A stretch of DNA of 35,405 bases from Bacteroidales bacterium. GTDB taxonomy: Bacteria > Bacteroidota > Bacteroidia > Bacteroidales > UBA932. The notes under the pieces are model-generated. The model was not told where the DNA came from. It was given only the letters and a program-made list of their open reading frames with translations, and ran no database searches. The position numbers were made by a program, and so were the translations under genes. Below, one piece after another: positions 9,004-17,350 of this stretch. Within the stretch, counting starts at the first letter, position 1; every line of letters starts with the position of its first letter. The stretch lies in contig JAFROJ010000013.1 in the NCBI GenBank assembly GCA_017429765.1, forward strand, positions 1-35,405, written 5' to 3'.

Positions 9004-11268
9004 ATGAAAGCCCGGAAGGCTTGGACCAGGAATAAGCGGCGGTCAGTCATAATCCTGACCGCCGCGGTCTTGGCGGGCTACCTGTTCTGCCTTCCGAGGG
9101 ATCTGTTCAGGGACGTCAGCTATTCCACCGTCATAGAGGACAGGAACGGGGAGCTTCTTGGAGCGAGGATCGCCGATGACGGGCAGTGGAGGTTCCCTCC
9201 GGCCGACGATGTGCCAGAGAAGTTCAAGGCGGCGATCATCGAGTTCGAGGACAGGTGGTTCCTCTGGCATCCCGGGGTCAATCCGGTGGCCATAGCGAGG
9301 GCCGCCGTCGGGAATATCAAAGCCGGCCGGGTCACCAGCGGGGGAAGCACCATCACCATGCAGGTGATACGTCTTTCCCGGGGAAAGGAGAGGACGCTCT
9401 GGCAGAAGATTGTCGAGGCCGCCCTGGCCACCAGGCTGGAACTGCGCCACTCCAAGAGGCATATTCTCGCCCTCTACGCCGCCCACGCCCCTTTCGGTGG
9501 GAATGTGGTGGGGCTGGAGGCCGCCTCATGGCGGTATTTCGGACGTCCGCCCGAAGAACTGTCCTGGGGAGAGACGGCCACACTGGCCGTGCTGCCCAAT
9601 TCCCCGGCTGACATCCACCCCGGAAGGAACCGGGACAAGCTCCTGGAGAAGAGGAACCGCCTGCTGGACAACCTCCACAAGAGAGGGAAACTTGATTCCC
9701 TCGATCTGGAGCTGGCCAAGGACGAGCCGCTTCCCCTCGAGCCTGTCGCGCTACCTAGGGACGCCAGACATCTCACTGAATATTATGTGAGACACTCTCC
9801 TGGGGAGAGGGTCAGGACGACTCTTGACATCCATCTCCAGAGACAGGTGGAAGAGATCACCGACCTGTGGAACGACGAGTTCGCGGTCACGGGAGTCAAT
9901 GACCTGGCCGCGGTGGTGCTGGATGTCAAGACAAGAGACATCCTGGCCTATGTCGGGAACGCCGGTCCCGAAAGGAAGAGACCAGGCTCCGAAGTGGACA
10001 TAGCCCGTTCCCCCAGAAGCACCGGAAGTGTCTTGAAACCAGTGCTTTACTGCTCACTTCTGCAAGAGGGTGAGATACTCCCGAACACCCTTCTTCCCGA
10101 TGTTCCGGTCAACCTCAACGGCTTTTCCCCTCAGAATTTCAACCGTCAGTTCGTGGGGGCGGCGCCAGCCTCGGAGGCCCTGGCCCGCTCGCTCAACGTC
10201 CCTTCAGTCCACATGCTCAGGAAGTTCGGTGTCCCGAGATTCCTCGACATCCTGAGGAAGGCGGGGCTCACGACTCTGACCAAGAGCGCCTCCCATTACG
10301 GCCTGTCCCTGATCCTTGGAGGCGGCGAGGCGACACTCCTGGACATCACCTCGATGTACGCCAAGATGTCGGCCTCCTACCAGGACCTCGGCACCGGTGA
10401 CTCCAGGAAAGGTGACTGGCTCCACGGGTTCCCCTTGACTGACAAATGCGCCCTCTGGCACACTTTCGAGGCTCTCAAGGAGGTCAACCGTCCCGACGAG
10501 ATGGACTGGAGGCTTGTGGGATCATTGAGGAAAGTGGCGTGGAAGACCGGGACAAGTTATGGTTTCAGGGACGCCTGGGCGGTCGGGGTCACCGCCGACT
10601 ACGCTGTCGGGGTGTGGGCCGGGAACGCCCAAGGGCAAGGAGTGCCCGGACTGACAGGGGCCAGGACAGCGGGTCCGGTGATGTTCGACATATTCAACAC
10701 CCTGCCCGTCAAGGAGAACGAGAACGCCTACGCGTCTGGAGGATGGTTCAAGGAACCGGCTCCCGGGGACTATGTCCTGATGGAGGTTTGCGAGGAATCG
10801 GGCCACCTGGCCGGACCGGGCTGCGGGAACGTGGACACCCTCATGCTTCCGGTCAAGGCTGTCAGGACCGACCCCTGCCCCTACCACAAGACGCTTGACG
10901 GGATCAACACCTTCATCCTTCCCCCCTCGATGGAGTGGTACTACAGGCGGCAGCACCCCGAGTACAAGCCATATATTCCAGCCAACAAGGAGGACTACTC
11001 CCCGATGGAGTTCATCTACCCCGAGAGCGGGGCAGTGATCTATATCCCCAGGCAACTGGACGGGAGCGTCGCCGGGATCACCTTCAACCTTGCCCACAGG
11101 AGTCCGGACCGCGACATCTTCTGGCATCTCGACAATGAATACATGGGACTTACCCATTACATCCACCAGTTCAGGATGACACCCTCCCCGGGGAAGCACA
11201 CCGTCACAGTCGTCGACGACACCGGCAATTCCCTCTCGGTGGGATTCACCGTCGCTGAGAACAAATAA
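9004..11268 (+). CDS. pbpC: Penicillin-binding protein 1C, bifunctional peptidoglycan synthase
   Basis: The 754-residue protein has one N-terminal membrane anchor (about 12-31) and a GT51 glycosyltransferase domain: EDRWFLWHPG with catalytic Glu82, then GGSTITMQ. The transpeptidase domain carries SxxK at Ser342-Lys345, an SLN motif and K514-T-G-T-S. A C-terminal BiPBP_C-type beta domain (about 660-754) is the part specific to PBP1C. It polymerises and may cross-link glycan strands on the outer face of the inner membrane. The ATG follows the TAG of the macroglobulin with no gap, so the two are cotranscribed and probably translationally coupled, consistent with PBP1C repairing the wall where the macroglobulin blocks invading proteases. 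All catalytic motifs are present. Confidence 0.95.
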   Translation: MKARKAWTRNKRRSVIILTAAVLAGYLFCLPRDLFRDVSYSTVIEDRNGELLGARIADDGQWRFPPADDVPEKFKAAIIEFEDRWFLWHPGVNPVAIARAAVGNIKAGRVTSGGSTITMQVIRLSRGKERTLWQKIVEAALATRLELRHSKRHILALYAAHAPFGGNVVGLEAASWRYFGRPPEELSWGETATLAVLPNSPADIHPGRNRDKLLEKRNRLLDNLHKRGKLDSLDLELAKDEPLPLEPVALPRDARHLTEYYVRHSPGERVRTTLDIHLQRQVEEITDLWNDEFAVTGVNDLAAVVLDVKTRDILAYVGNAGPERKRPGSEVDIARSPRSTGSVLKPVLYCSLLQEGEILPNTLLPDVPVNLNGFSPQNFNRQFVGAAPASEALARSLNVPSVHMLRKFGVPRFLDILRKAGLTTLTKSASHYGLSLILGGGEATLLDITSMYAKMSASYQDLGTGDSRKGDWLHGFPLTDKCALWHTFEALKEVNRPDEMDWRLVGSLRKVAWKTGTSYGFRDAWAVGVTADYAVGVWAGNAQGQGVPGLTGARTAGPVMFDIFNTLPVKENENAYASGGWFKEPAPGDYVLMEVCEESGHLAGPGCGNVDTLMLPVKAVRTDPCPYHKTLDGINTFILPPSMEWYYRRQHPEYKPYIPANKEDYSPMEFIYPESGAVIYIPRQLDGSVAGITFNLAHRSPDRDIFWHLDNEYMGLTHYIHQFRMTPSPGKHTVTVVDDTGNSLSVGFTVAENK

Positions 11269-11276
11269 AAAATAGT

Positions 11277-11284
11277 TATATTTG
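11277..11284 (+). promoter_or_regulatory. -7 box upstream of the M48 protease gene
   Basis: TATATTTG, a perfect TAnnTTTG box, lies 8 nt after the pbpC stop and 32 nt before the protease ATG. No clear TTG is seen at 19-21 nt upstream, within pbpC, so it may be a weak or regulated promoter, or the gene may be read mainly from the A2M-pbpC operon. Confidence 0.45.
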
Positions 11285-11316
11285 TTGGAACGTAAGGACA
11301 ATAACTCGACACAGAT

Positions 11317-12117
11317 ATGAAAAAGTTTTTTGCCGTGCTGGCGACAGCCATGCTGACAGTCTCTTGCGGCGAGAGTTTCAACGCCGGATACCTCCTCTCC
11401 AGCGGAGTCAAGATCGCCCAGGCCGCGTCCATCACTGACGAGCAGATGAAGGCGTATGTCTCCCAGTACGTCCAGCAGCTTGACTCACAGAGTCCTGTGC
11501 TCCCTGAGAGCAGCGCCTATGTCAAGAGGGTACGCAACCTCACCAAGGGAATAACCGAAGTCGAGGGCACCCCGCTCAACTTCAAGGTCTACCAGACTGA
11601 CGACGTCAACGCTTTCGCCTGCGCTGACGGCAGCGTGAGGATCTATTCCGGACTTCTGGACAGGATGACAGACGACCAGGTTCTAGGAGTCGTCGGGCAC
11701 GAGATAGGTCACGTCGCCCTGAAACATTCCCTCAAGCAGTACAAGGCCGCCCTCAGGAACTCGGCGATCAGGGACGCTGTCGTCTCCACCGGCGGTACAA
11801 TCGCCGTGCTGACAGCGTCGCAGCTCGGAGACCTGGGTGAGGCCCTGATGAGCGCGAAGTATTCAAGGCAGCAGGAGAACCAGGCCGACGACTACGGCTA
11901 CCAGTTCCTCGTCGATCACGGTCGTAATCCCTGGGCTATGGCTATGGCTTTCGAGAAATTGCTGAGCCTGTCCAACGGAGGGGCCTCGGCGGGTTCACAG
12001 GCGGCGTCCAGCTCAGCCGTTTCCGAGATTTTCTCCGACCATCCCGCCACCGAGACACGCATCCAGCGGATGTCCCAGAAGGCGACCGCGGACGGCTACA
12101 AGCGCCCCTCGAAATAA
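11317..12117 (+). CDS. M48-family zinc metalloprotease lipoprotein
   Basis: The 266-residue product begins with a short signal ending LTVSC, so Cys17 is likely lipidated. The zinc-binding HEIGH motif is at residues 128-132, and the third ligand is in E187-N-Q-A-D, matching the M48 HExxH plus ExxxD pattern. This places it with the small periplasmic LoiP/YcaL-like peptidases that act in envelope quality control. The segment DVNAFACADGSVRIYSGLLD before HEIGH is also typical of that group. It follows pbpC by 48 nt on the same strand, so the three genes form an envelope-maintenance cluster. It converges with the Cys-rich small gene, whose stop lies only 6 nt beyond. The substrate is unknown. Confidence 0.9.
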   Translation: MKKFFAVLATAMLTVSCGESFNAGYLLSSGVKIAQAASITDEQMKAYVSQYVQQLDSQSPVLPESSAYVKRVRNLTKGITEVEGTPLNFKVYQTDDVNAFACADGSVRIYSGLLDRMTDDQVLGVVGHEIGHVALKHSLKQYKAALRNSAIRDAVVSTGGTIAVLTASQLGDLGEALMSAKYSRQQENQADDYGYQFLVDHGRNPWAMAMAFEKLLSLSNGGASAGSQAASSSAVSEIFSDHPATETRIQRMSQKATADGYKRPSK

Positions 12118-12123
12118 TCGTTA

Positions 12124-12510
12124 TTACTCGAGATTGATCTCACTCAAGTCCTCGACGGGGGCCATGTCACCGTCGAGGCTTTGGGAATTTGTCGTCTGCA
12201 CGGCGATATCCCCCTGAAGAACCGACATATCGCCGTCCTTGGTGACCGTGGGGTCGCAAGAGGTGAACAAGGCGGGGGCTATGGTGGCGAGCCCCATCGA
12301 GAGACCGACGACTCTCACGGCCTTGCCTAATCTTTTCCTGGCGGCCAACTGGTTCTCCAGGTACAGGACCTCAGCCTCACACTTGGGGCAGGTTCCGGCG
12401 CAGTCACCTTGGTGACGGCACTCCGAGACGATGGGCTCTATGTCATTCTCGCTCGCGATCCTGCGTCTGATCTCCTTAAGTGCCTTGCAGATCTCTTTTC
12501 CTTTTTCCAT
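12124..12510 (-). CDS. Small Cys-rich membrane-associated protein, partner of the radical SAM enzyme
   Basis: I do not recognise a characterised function. I chose the ATG at 12510 (MEKGKEICKALKEIRRRIAS, 128 residues); an upstream in-frame start lies deep in the radical SAM gene. The order is: a basic helical N terminus; a cysteine module C31-X5-C37-X3-C41-X2-C44 within CRHQGDCAGTCPKC; a charged helix rich in Arg and Lys (58-66); a hydrophobic segment (67-84) ending FTSC, with Cys85 in a lipobox-like position; and a polar acidic tail with near-repeats DGDM, QGDI, DGDM. The four-Cys module could bind zinc or an iron-sulfur cluster. It overlaps the radical SAM gene by 35 bp, so the two are cotranscribed. 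From memory, similar small proteins accompany PFL-activase-like genes in Bacteroides. A substrate or maturation-partner role is inference. Confidence 0.65.
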   Translation of the reverse strand: MEKGKEICKALKEIRRRIASENDIEPIVSECRHQGDCAGTCPKCEAEVLYLENQLAARKRLGKAVRVVGLSMGLATIAPALFTSCDPTVTKDGDMSVLQGDIAVQTTNSQSLDGDMAPVEDLSEINLE

Positions 12511-13117
12511 AATCGATGTCGTATTTAAATAAATCAATATTCTCAAAACCAAGTCTTTGGATCATCTCCACGCTACGCCTGACATCATCCGGGGTGTTGT
12601 AGCCCTCAATCTCCGGGATCCTGATCACGCACTTCCCCGCCAATCCCCTTTCCGCCAAGGCCGCGAGATTTCTCATGACCTTCGAGTTGTCCTTCCCTGT
12701 GTAGCTTGAATAGATCTCCGGATTCATGTCCTTAACGTCCACGATGTAGCCGTCAGTGACCGGGATGACATCTTCGAGGTACTCCTCGGGGACATTCAGC
12801 GAGGTCTCCAGATTGATTTTCCAAGCCTGTCCGCAGATTTCCCGGAACCTTCTTATGAATCCGTGCCGGAGGAGCGGCTCACCTCCCCCGAAGGTCACTC
12901 CCCCACCTGTGGCGAGAAAGTACAGCTCATCCTTTTTCAGCTCGTCATACAACCCCTCGGGAGTGTACACCTTATGGGGACTCTTGAGAGAGAGAGCCTG
13001 AGGGTTAAGGCAATAGACGCAAGAAAGAGGACACAGCATGAACGCCACAAGGGTTGTGACACCTTCGCCGTCAGTGGCGATCCTATGTCTCGAAAAAGCC
13101 AGGACCTCAGCTTCCAT
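12476..13117 (-). CDS. Radical SAM protein, PFL-activating-enzyme-like
   Basis: The 213-residue protein has the radical SAM cluster motif C29-P-L-S-C33-V-Y-C36 (CX3CX2C) and the SAM-binding GGGEPLL motif (77-83). It then follows the activase pattern: INLETSLNVPEEYL, DGYIVDVKDMNPEIY and CVIRIPEIEGYN. It should bind one [4Fe-4S] cluster and cleave SAM to a 5'-deoxyadenosyl radical. It lacks the extra ferredoxin-like clusters of long glycyl-radical activases, and no glycyl radical enzyme is in the window, so its target is unknown. The closest candidate is the overlapping Cys-rich protein. The ATG at 13117 is the first in frame and gives the usual short N terminus before the Cys motif. Confidence 0.85.
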   Translation of the reverse strand: MEAEVLAFSRHRIATDGEGVTTLVAFMLCPLSCVYCLNPQALSLKSPHKVYTPEGLYDELKKDELYFLATGGGVTFGGGEPLLRHGFIRRFREICGQAWKINLETSLNVPEEYLEDVIPVTDGYIVDVKDMNPEIYSSYTGKDNSKVMRNLAALAERGLAGKCVIRIPEIEGYNTPDDVRRSVEMIQRLGFENIDLFKYDIDYGKRKRDLQGT

Positions 13118-13187
13118 AATCCAGTTTAAAGCAGCGGAGCTATCATACTAAATCCAGAAAACCGGGAATCTTGCGTGGCTTGGACAA

Positions 13188-14114
13188 TTATTTAACGTCC
13201 GGGGCTTGATAATCCTTCCTGAGGGACACCTCTGTCTCTGTCGGGAAGTCAGCCGGGACCTTCCTGGTGACCTTACCGGTGGCGCACCACTCTGTCCCGC
13301 GGAGCAGAAGCTCCTGGAAACCGGCGCATTGCATCGCGGGATTGTTCTCCAGGGTCTCTCCGCAATGCCCGAGCATGATGTGGAATACCCGGCCTTTGCC
13401 GTAGTCGACTGTGAAAACCAGCGGTTCCTCACGGCCGGAGCCTCCCTTTTCAGTGGGGGAATAAGCGGTGTAGAGGAGATCCTTGATGTCTCCAGGGCCC
13501 CTCATCCGGTCATAGAGCTCGTCCTTGGCGTGCTTCCACTTCTCCGGAAGGCCCTTCAGGACCGGATGGTCAGCGCGTCTGCTGTTCATGACGTACTCAT
13601 GCTGGGCGCCGTGGGAGCCTCCGGGGCCGGGAGTGGTGTCTTTCACGAGGCCTCCGTCCTTCCAATAGACGTAAGGTCCTGAGTTCTCGTTCCTCCCCTC
13701 CCATCCGCCGAGGGCTATGATCTTGTTGTACTCTTCCCAGCCGGAGAAGGCGTTGTCAGCCGCATGATAGACCACGACTCCCCCGCCCGAGCGGACATAT
13801 TCAAGGAACGCCTCCCTCATCGGCTCCAGCCAGCTGTCGCCGTTGTAGTCCAGCACCACGACTTCATATTGGCTGAAATCAACCAGGAAGCCGGACATGT
13901 CCTCCCCGGCCGCCGGGGAGACAGCGAGGTCCATCTCGAAGAGGCCGGAATTCTCCAGAGTCAGTCTCAGGGCCTGGTGGCTGACCGGCCAGTTGTGGTT
14001 GTTCTGTCCTGTGATGATCACGCCCTTGATCGGCCCGCGGGCGCAGGAGCAGAGGATGGCGACGCAAGCGAGAGTCGCCGCGATGGCCTTGACGGTTGCT
14101 TTTAGGATATTCAT
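13188..14114 (-). CDS. ThuA-domain lipoprotein
   Basis: I start this at the ATG at 14114, giving 308 residues beginning MNILKATVKAIAATLACVAI; an extra upstream stretch in the same frame belongs to the preceding gene. The signal ends LCSC with Cys24 as lipid anchor. The body is a ThuA-type (trehalose utilisation, class I amidotransferase-like) fold: KGVIITGQNNHNWPVSHQAL at the start, FSQYEVVVLDYNGD, GGGVVVYHAADNAFSGWEEY, then HPVLKGLPEKWKHAKDELYD and a GKGRVFHIMLGHC strand. ThuA proteins are common in Bacteroidota sugar-degradation loci, but their reaction is not established. The ATG overlaps the TGA of the upstream propeller gene (ATGA, 4 bp), so the two are translationally coupled and probably act on the same substrate in the envelope. 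Confidence 0.85.
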   Translation of the reverse strand: MNILKATVKAIAATLACVAILCSCARGPIKGVIITGQNNHNWPVSHQALRLTLENSGLFEMDLAVSPAAGEDMSGFLVDFSQYEVVVLDYNGDSWLEPMREAFLEYVRSGGGVVVYHAADNAFSGWEEYNKIIALGGWEGRNENSGPYVYWKDGGLVKDTTPGPGGSHGAQHEYVMNSRRADHPVLKGLPEKWKHAKDELYDRMRGPGDIKDLLYTAYSPTEKGGSGREEPLVFTVDYGKGRVFHIMLGHCGETLENNPAMQCAGFQELLLRGTEWCATGKVTRKVPADFPTETEVSLRKDYQAPDVK

Positions 14115-15634
14115 TTCTTGGTGAATTTCAATGGGTTCCACATAGTGTTCCACTGGCCCCAGGTGGAATTACCCTGCGAGTCGAGGCCGTAGGCGTAACC
14201 GATGTACTGTTGTTTTTCCACGTCGATGTGTCCCTGGGGGTCGCCGCTGATCCCGATGTTGTGAAGCCCGGCCCCGAGGCTCCCGGCCAGTCTGCTGTGC
14301 TTGGTGAAATTGATCCCGTCGCCCGACACCCAGACCTGGATGTAGGATGAGGATGTCATCCTGGAGGCCGTGTGGATGGCTATGAACTTCTTCAGCGCGT
14401 CGCAATACTTGACGTCGCAATGGTCAGCCGCCGTGATGTCGCTCTTGTTTATCGCGGTGCCCTTCAAACTCAGTTTCTGAGGCCACATCGGGTCATCGGC
14501 AGGCGCTGTCGCGACACGGGTCGTCGTCCCGTTGTCGTTCCAGGAATAGTAGAGGTACAGGGTCCCGTCCAGCACGACCATGCTCGGCTCCCCGGCTCCC
14601 CAGTTGGTGTTGGAGCCGGTGTAAGTCACCACAGGCTCGACCTTGTCCCCTCCCCAGCCGCTGCCGTTCCACTTCTCCCAGGGGCCTCTCGGGAACTTGC
14701 TCCTGGCCATGTAGAGGTGGTTGTCCACCCCGGCGGCGTTCTCTGTGGAGGTGTAGCCCAGGTAGTAATATTCACCTGCCTTCACCACTCCGGGATCACA
14801 GCAGGACAACTCGTCCCGGCTGCCTTTGGTGGGCTTGAGGACCATCTCCTCTTCCGTCCAGGTCTTTCCCCCGTCCGAGCTGTGCTGGTAGGAGACCTGA
14901 TCCCAGTAAATGCCCGAGACCGTCTCCTTCGAATCGTAGTTCACCACAGCCATCAAGGCTCCGCTCACACGGTTCCCGTTCTGGAAAGCGGCCGAAGGCT
15001 TGCCCTGAATGGCCGCGGCCTTCTCCGCTATCCAGACGCCGGCCTTCTCGGAACCGCCTGAGAGCACCGCAAGGTAGGTTCCGGCCGGGAACCTTGAACC
15101 GTCCCCGGAGCGTATCTCATCCCAGTCGTTGTCCTTCATATTCAGGAAGGAGAGCGACCGGACCGGGTCGGACGCCACCGTGGTGGCGTAGTCAGTGTCC
15201 CATTTGTAGAGGGTGGCGGTGGCGTGCTCAGTGCCGTTCGTGCTCCATGTCGGGCAGCAGAAGGCCACTGAATAGAAATCCCTGTCGGCGGTGAACATCT
15301 GCCCGGCGGAATTGGCCCCGGACAGGTTGAAAGGTGTCGTGGAGCTGTCAATGTAGAGCGACTCGCCCAGGTCCTGGACGAATGTCGAGCCCGTGGCCGC
15401 GAACCAGGCGTCGATCGAGCCGTCCTCATTAATGATTATGGAAGGTCCATAGCGGTAGGTCCCGGCCTTGTAGATCGTCCAGCCGGACTGTGCCGTGATG
15501 GTATAGTCGAGAGGCTTCTCCACGTCCTGTCCTCCTTCCCCGCCGGATGTCCCGGATGAATCCTCCTTGCCCCCGCAGGCGCTGATGGCCGCGAGAAACA
15601 TGGGAACCACGAATAAACCCCAATGATGTCTCAT
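14111..15634 (-). CDS. Beta-propeller lipoprotein, GH43/sialidase-like
   Basis: The 507-residue protein has a lipoprotein signal (ISAC, Cys20) and a Gly/Ser/Glu linker, then repeats typical of five- or six-bladed propellers. It carries an Asp-box SxDxGxTW at residues 252-259 (SSDGGKTW) and a weaker one around 437-443. Two GH43-like blade starts follow: CCDPGVVKAGEYYYLGYTS (Asp280) and GAGEPSMVVLDGTLYLYYSW (Glu349). An inserted segment at about 100-230 may bind carbohydrate. These features suggest a surface or periplasmic glycosidase or glycan-binding protein, but no catalytic triad can be assigned with certainty. It is first of a two-gene unit with the ThuA lipoprotein and diverges from the GH32 gene across 74 bp. 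Confidence 0.7.
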   Translation of the reverse strand: MRHHWGLFVVPMFLAAISACGGKEDSSGTSGGEGGQDVEKPLDYTITAQSGWTIYKAGTYRYGPSIIINEDGSIDAWFAATGSTFVQDLGESLYIDSSTTPFNLSGANSAGQMFTADRDFYSVAFCCPTWSTNGTEHATATLYKWDTDYATTVASDPVRSLSFLNMKDNDWDEIRSGDGSRFPAGTYLAVLSGGSEKAGVWIAEKAAAIQGKPSAAFQNGNRVSGALMAVVNYDSKETVSGIYWDQVSYQHSSDGGKTWTEEEMVLKPTKGSRDELSCCDPGVVKAGEYYYLGYTSTENAAGVDNHLYMARSKFPRGPWEKWNGSGWGGDKVEPVVTYTGSNTNWGAGEPSMVVLDGTLYLYYSWNDNGTTTRVATAPADDPMWPQKLSLKGTAINKSDITAADHCDVKYCDALKKFIAIHTASRMTSSSYIQVWVSGDGINFTKHSRLAGSLGAGLHNIGISGDPQGHIDVEKQQYIGYAYGLDSQGNSTWGQWNTMWNPLKFTKK

Positions 15635-15654
15635 TCCTGTTCAATAGTCAAAAG

Positions 15655-15686
15655 TTGACACAATATACGCATTATTCGTATATTTG
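15655..15686 (+). promoter_or_regulatory. Promoter of the GH32 gene
   Basis: TTG (15655-15657, within TTGAC) and TATATTTG (15679-15686) are separated by 21 nt; the -7 box is perfect. The ATG is 22 nt downstream. It lies in the 74-bp region shared with the divergent propeller gene, so a single bound regulator could control both directions. Confidence 0.6.
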
Positions 15687-15708
15687 TTAGACTAGACCGT
15701 ATCCCGAA

Positions 15709-17349
15709 ATGAAAAGAATCGCCGTTTTCTCCCTGGCGCTCCTGGTTTCCTTCTCCTGGGGGCTCAAGGCCCAGACGCCCGCCGAGAGGGAGCTGGAAGT
15801 CAAATGCCGCTACCTCAACATACCCGTCTCCCACAAGAACGACCGCAAGTCGCTGACAATGATTCCCGAGGGCCAGACTCCCCAGAGGAATGACGTCAGG
15901 ATAGCGGAGGGAGAGCCTGATTATTGGGTGTTCAGGGACATCTCCGAGTGGAAGGGGAAGAGACTGACATTGACCTACACCGGCTCCGCCGAGGCGCTCG
16001 GGAAGGTTTTCCAGGCCGACACCATCGTGGGACAGAAGAACCTGTACCGCGAGGCTTTCCGTCCCCAGTTCCATTTCACGACCAAGAGGGGGTGGAACAA
16101 CGACCCCAACGGGATGGTTTACTTCGACGGGGAATATCACCTCTACTATCAGCACAACCCCTATGACAGGGACTGGGGGAACATGCACTGGGGACACGCC
16201 GTGAGTCCCGACCTGGTTCATTGGGAGGAACTCGGCGATGTCCTGTTCCCGGATCACTTAGGGACAATGTTCTCCGGCTCGGCCGTCGTGGACTGGAAAA
16301 ACACCAGCGGCTGGGGGACGAGGAAGAACCCTCCCATAGTCTATGCCTACACCGCCGCAGGGGCCAGACAGACCCAATGCATGGCCTACAGCCTTGACCA
16401 TGGACGCACCCTCGTGAAATACGAGGGGAACCCTGTCATCGACTCCCGGGACCGATGGAACACCGACCAGACACGAGACCCCCGGCTGTTCTGGTATGAG
16501 CCCGGCGGCCATTGGGTAATGGTTCTGTACGAGCGTGACGGCCACTCGATCTATACCTCAAACAATCTCAAGACCTGGACCTACCAGAGCCACACGCCAG
16601 GATTCTACGAGTGTCCCGACCTTTTCGAGCTGCCTGTCGACGGCGACCCCAAGAACACCAAATGGGTGATGTACGGTGCCGCGGGCACCTACCTTATCGG
16701 AGATTTCGACGGCAAGACGTTCACGCCGGAAGGAACGAAACACCATTACACCGCGGGTAACATCTACGCGAGCCAGACTTTCTCGGACACCCCTGACGGG
16801 CGACGGATCCAGATCGGCTGGGGCACCATCAGCCATCCCGGGATGCCTTTCAACAGCCAGATGCAGCTGCCGACCGAACTGACTCTGCGGACCACGAGGG
16901 ACGGCATCAGGCTCTGTAGCGTGCCGGTGACGGAAGTGAAAAACCTTCTTCACCGCGAATTGACTTTGGAAGGGCCTCTGGGCGAGAAGGAAGTGAACGA
17001 GGCGCTGAAGCCTTTCGCCGGCGCTGACCGCCTGCACCTTAGCGCCTCCCTTCACCTTGGCTTCGCGATGTCAGCCGGACTCAGCCTCAACGGTCAGGGA
17101 CTGGTGACCTGGGACGCCAGCCACGACACCGTGAACGGCTGGTTCTATTCGCCGCAAGACCCCACCGCGCTCACACTCGAGATGGACATCTACATCGACA
17201 GGACCGGCGTCGAGGTGTTCCTGGATGGCGGGCTCTTCAGCTGGTCGGCCCAGCGAGGGAATGGCGGCGAGGTGACGGGCTTCCGCTTCTGGGGGCCGGA
17301 GATCACAGTGACCGCTCTGCGAGTGGACACCGTCGAGAGCATCTGGTAG
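15709..17349 (+). CDS. GH32 fructan hydrolase (levanase/inulinase/invertase-type)
   Basis: The 546-residue enzyme has a cleavable signal peptide without lipobox (ending near GLKAQ), so it is periplasmic or secreted. An N-terminal beta domain of about 100 residues precedes the GH32 five-bladed propeller. All three catalytic carboxylates are present: nucleophile Asp132 in W129-N-N-D-P-N-G, the transition-state stabiliser Asp257 in R-D-P (256-258), and the acid/base Glu301 in E-C-P-D. FSGSAVVDW (189-196) is also conserved. The C-terminal beta-sandwich covers about 420-546 and includes IDRTGVEVFLDGG. It hydrolyses terminal beta-fructofuranosyl units; levan, inulin and sucrose preference cannot be told from this. 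It stands alone on the plus strand, with its stop 1 nt from the convergent S41 gene. Confidence 0.95.
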   Translation: MKRIAVFSLALLVSFSWGLKAQTPAERELEVKCRYLNIPVSHKNDRKSLTMIPEGQTPQRNDVRIAEGEPDYWVFRDISEWKGKRLTLTYTGSAEALGKVFQADTIVGQKNLYREAFRPQFHFTTKRGWNNDPNGMVYFDGEYHLYYQHNPYDRDWGNMHWGHAVSPDLVHWEELGDVLFPDHLGTMFSGSAVVDWKNTSGWGTRKNPPIVYAYTAAGARQTQCMAYSLDHGRTLVKYEGNPVIDSRDRWNTDQTRDPRLFWYEPGGHWVMVLYERDGHSIYTSNNLKTWTYQSHTPGFYECPDLFELPVDGDPKNTKWVMYGAAGTYLIGDFDGKTFTPEGTKHHYTAGNIYASQTFSDTPDGRRIQIGWGTISHPGMPFNSQMQLPTELTLRTTRDGIRLCSVPVTEVKNLLHRELTLEGPLGEKEVNEALKPFAGADRLHLSASLHLGFAMSAGLSLNGQGLVTWDASHDTVNGWFYSPQDPTALTLEMDIYIDRTGVEVFLDGGLFSWSAQRGNGGEVTGFRFWGPEITVTALRVDTVESIW

Positions 17350-17350
17350 G

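Noticed and set aside
12113-12126. AATAA/TTATT inverted repeat between the convergent M48 and Cys-rich genes as a bidirectional terminator
   Set aside because: Five weak A-T pairs with no T-run; too weak to call.
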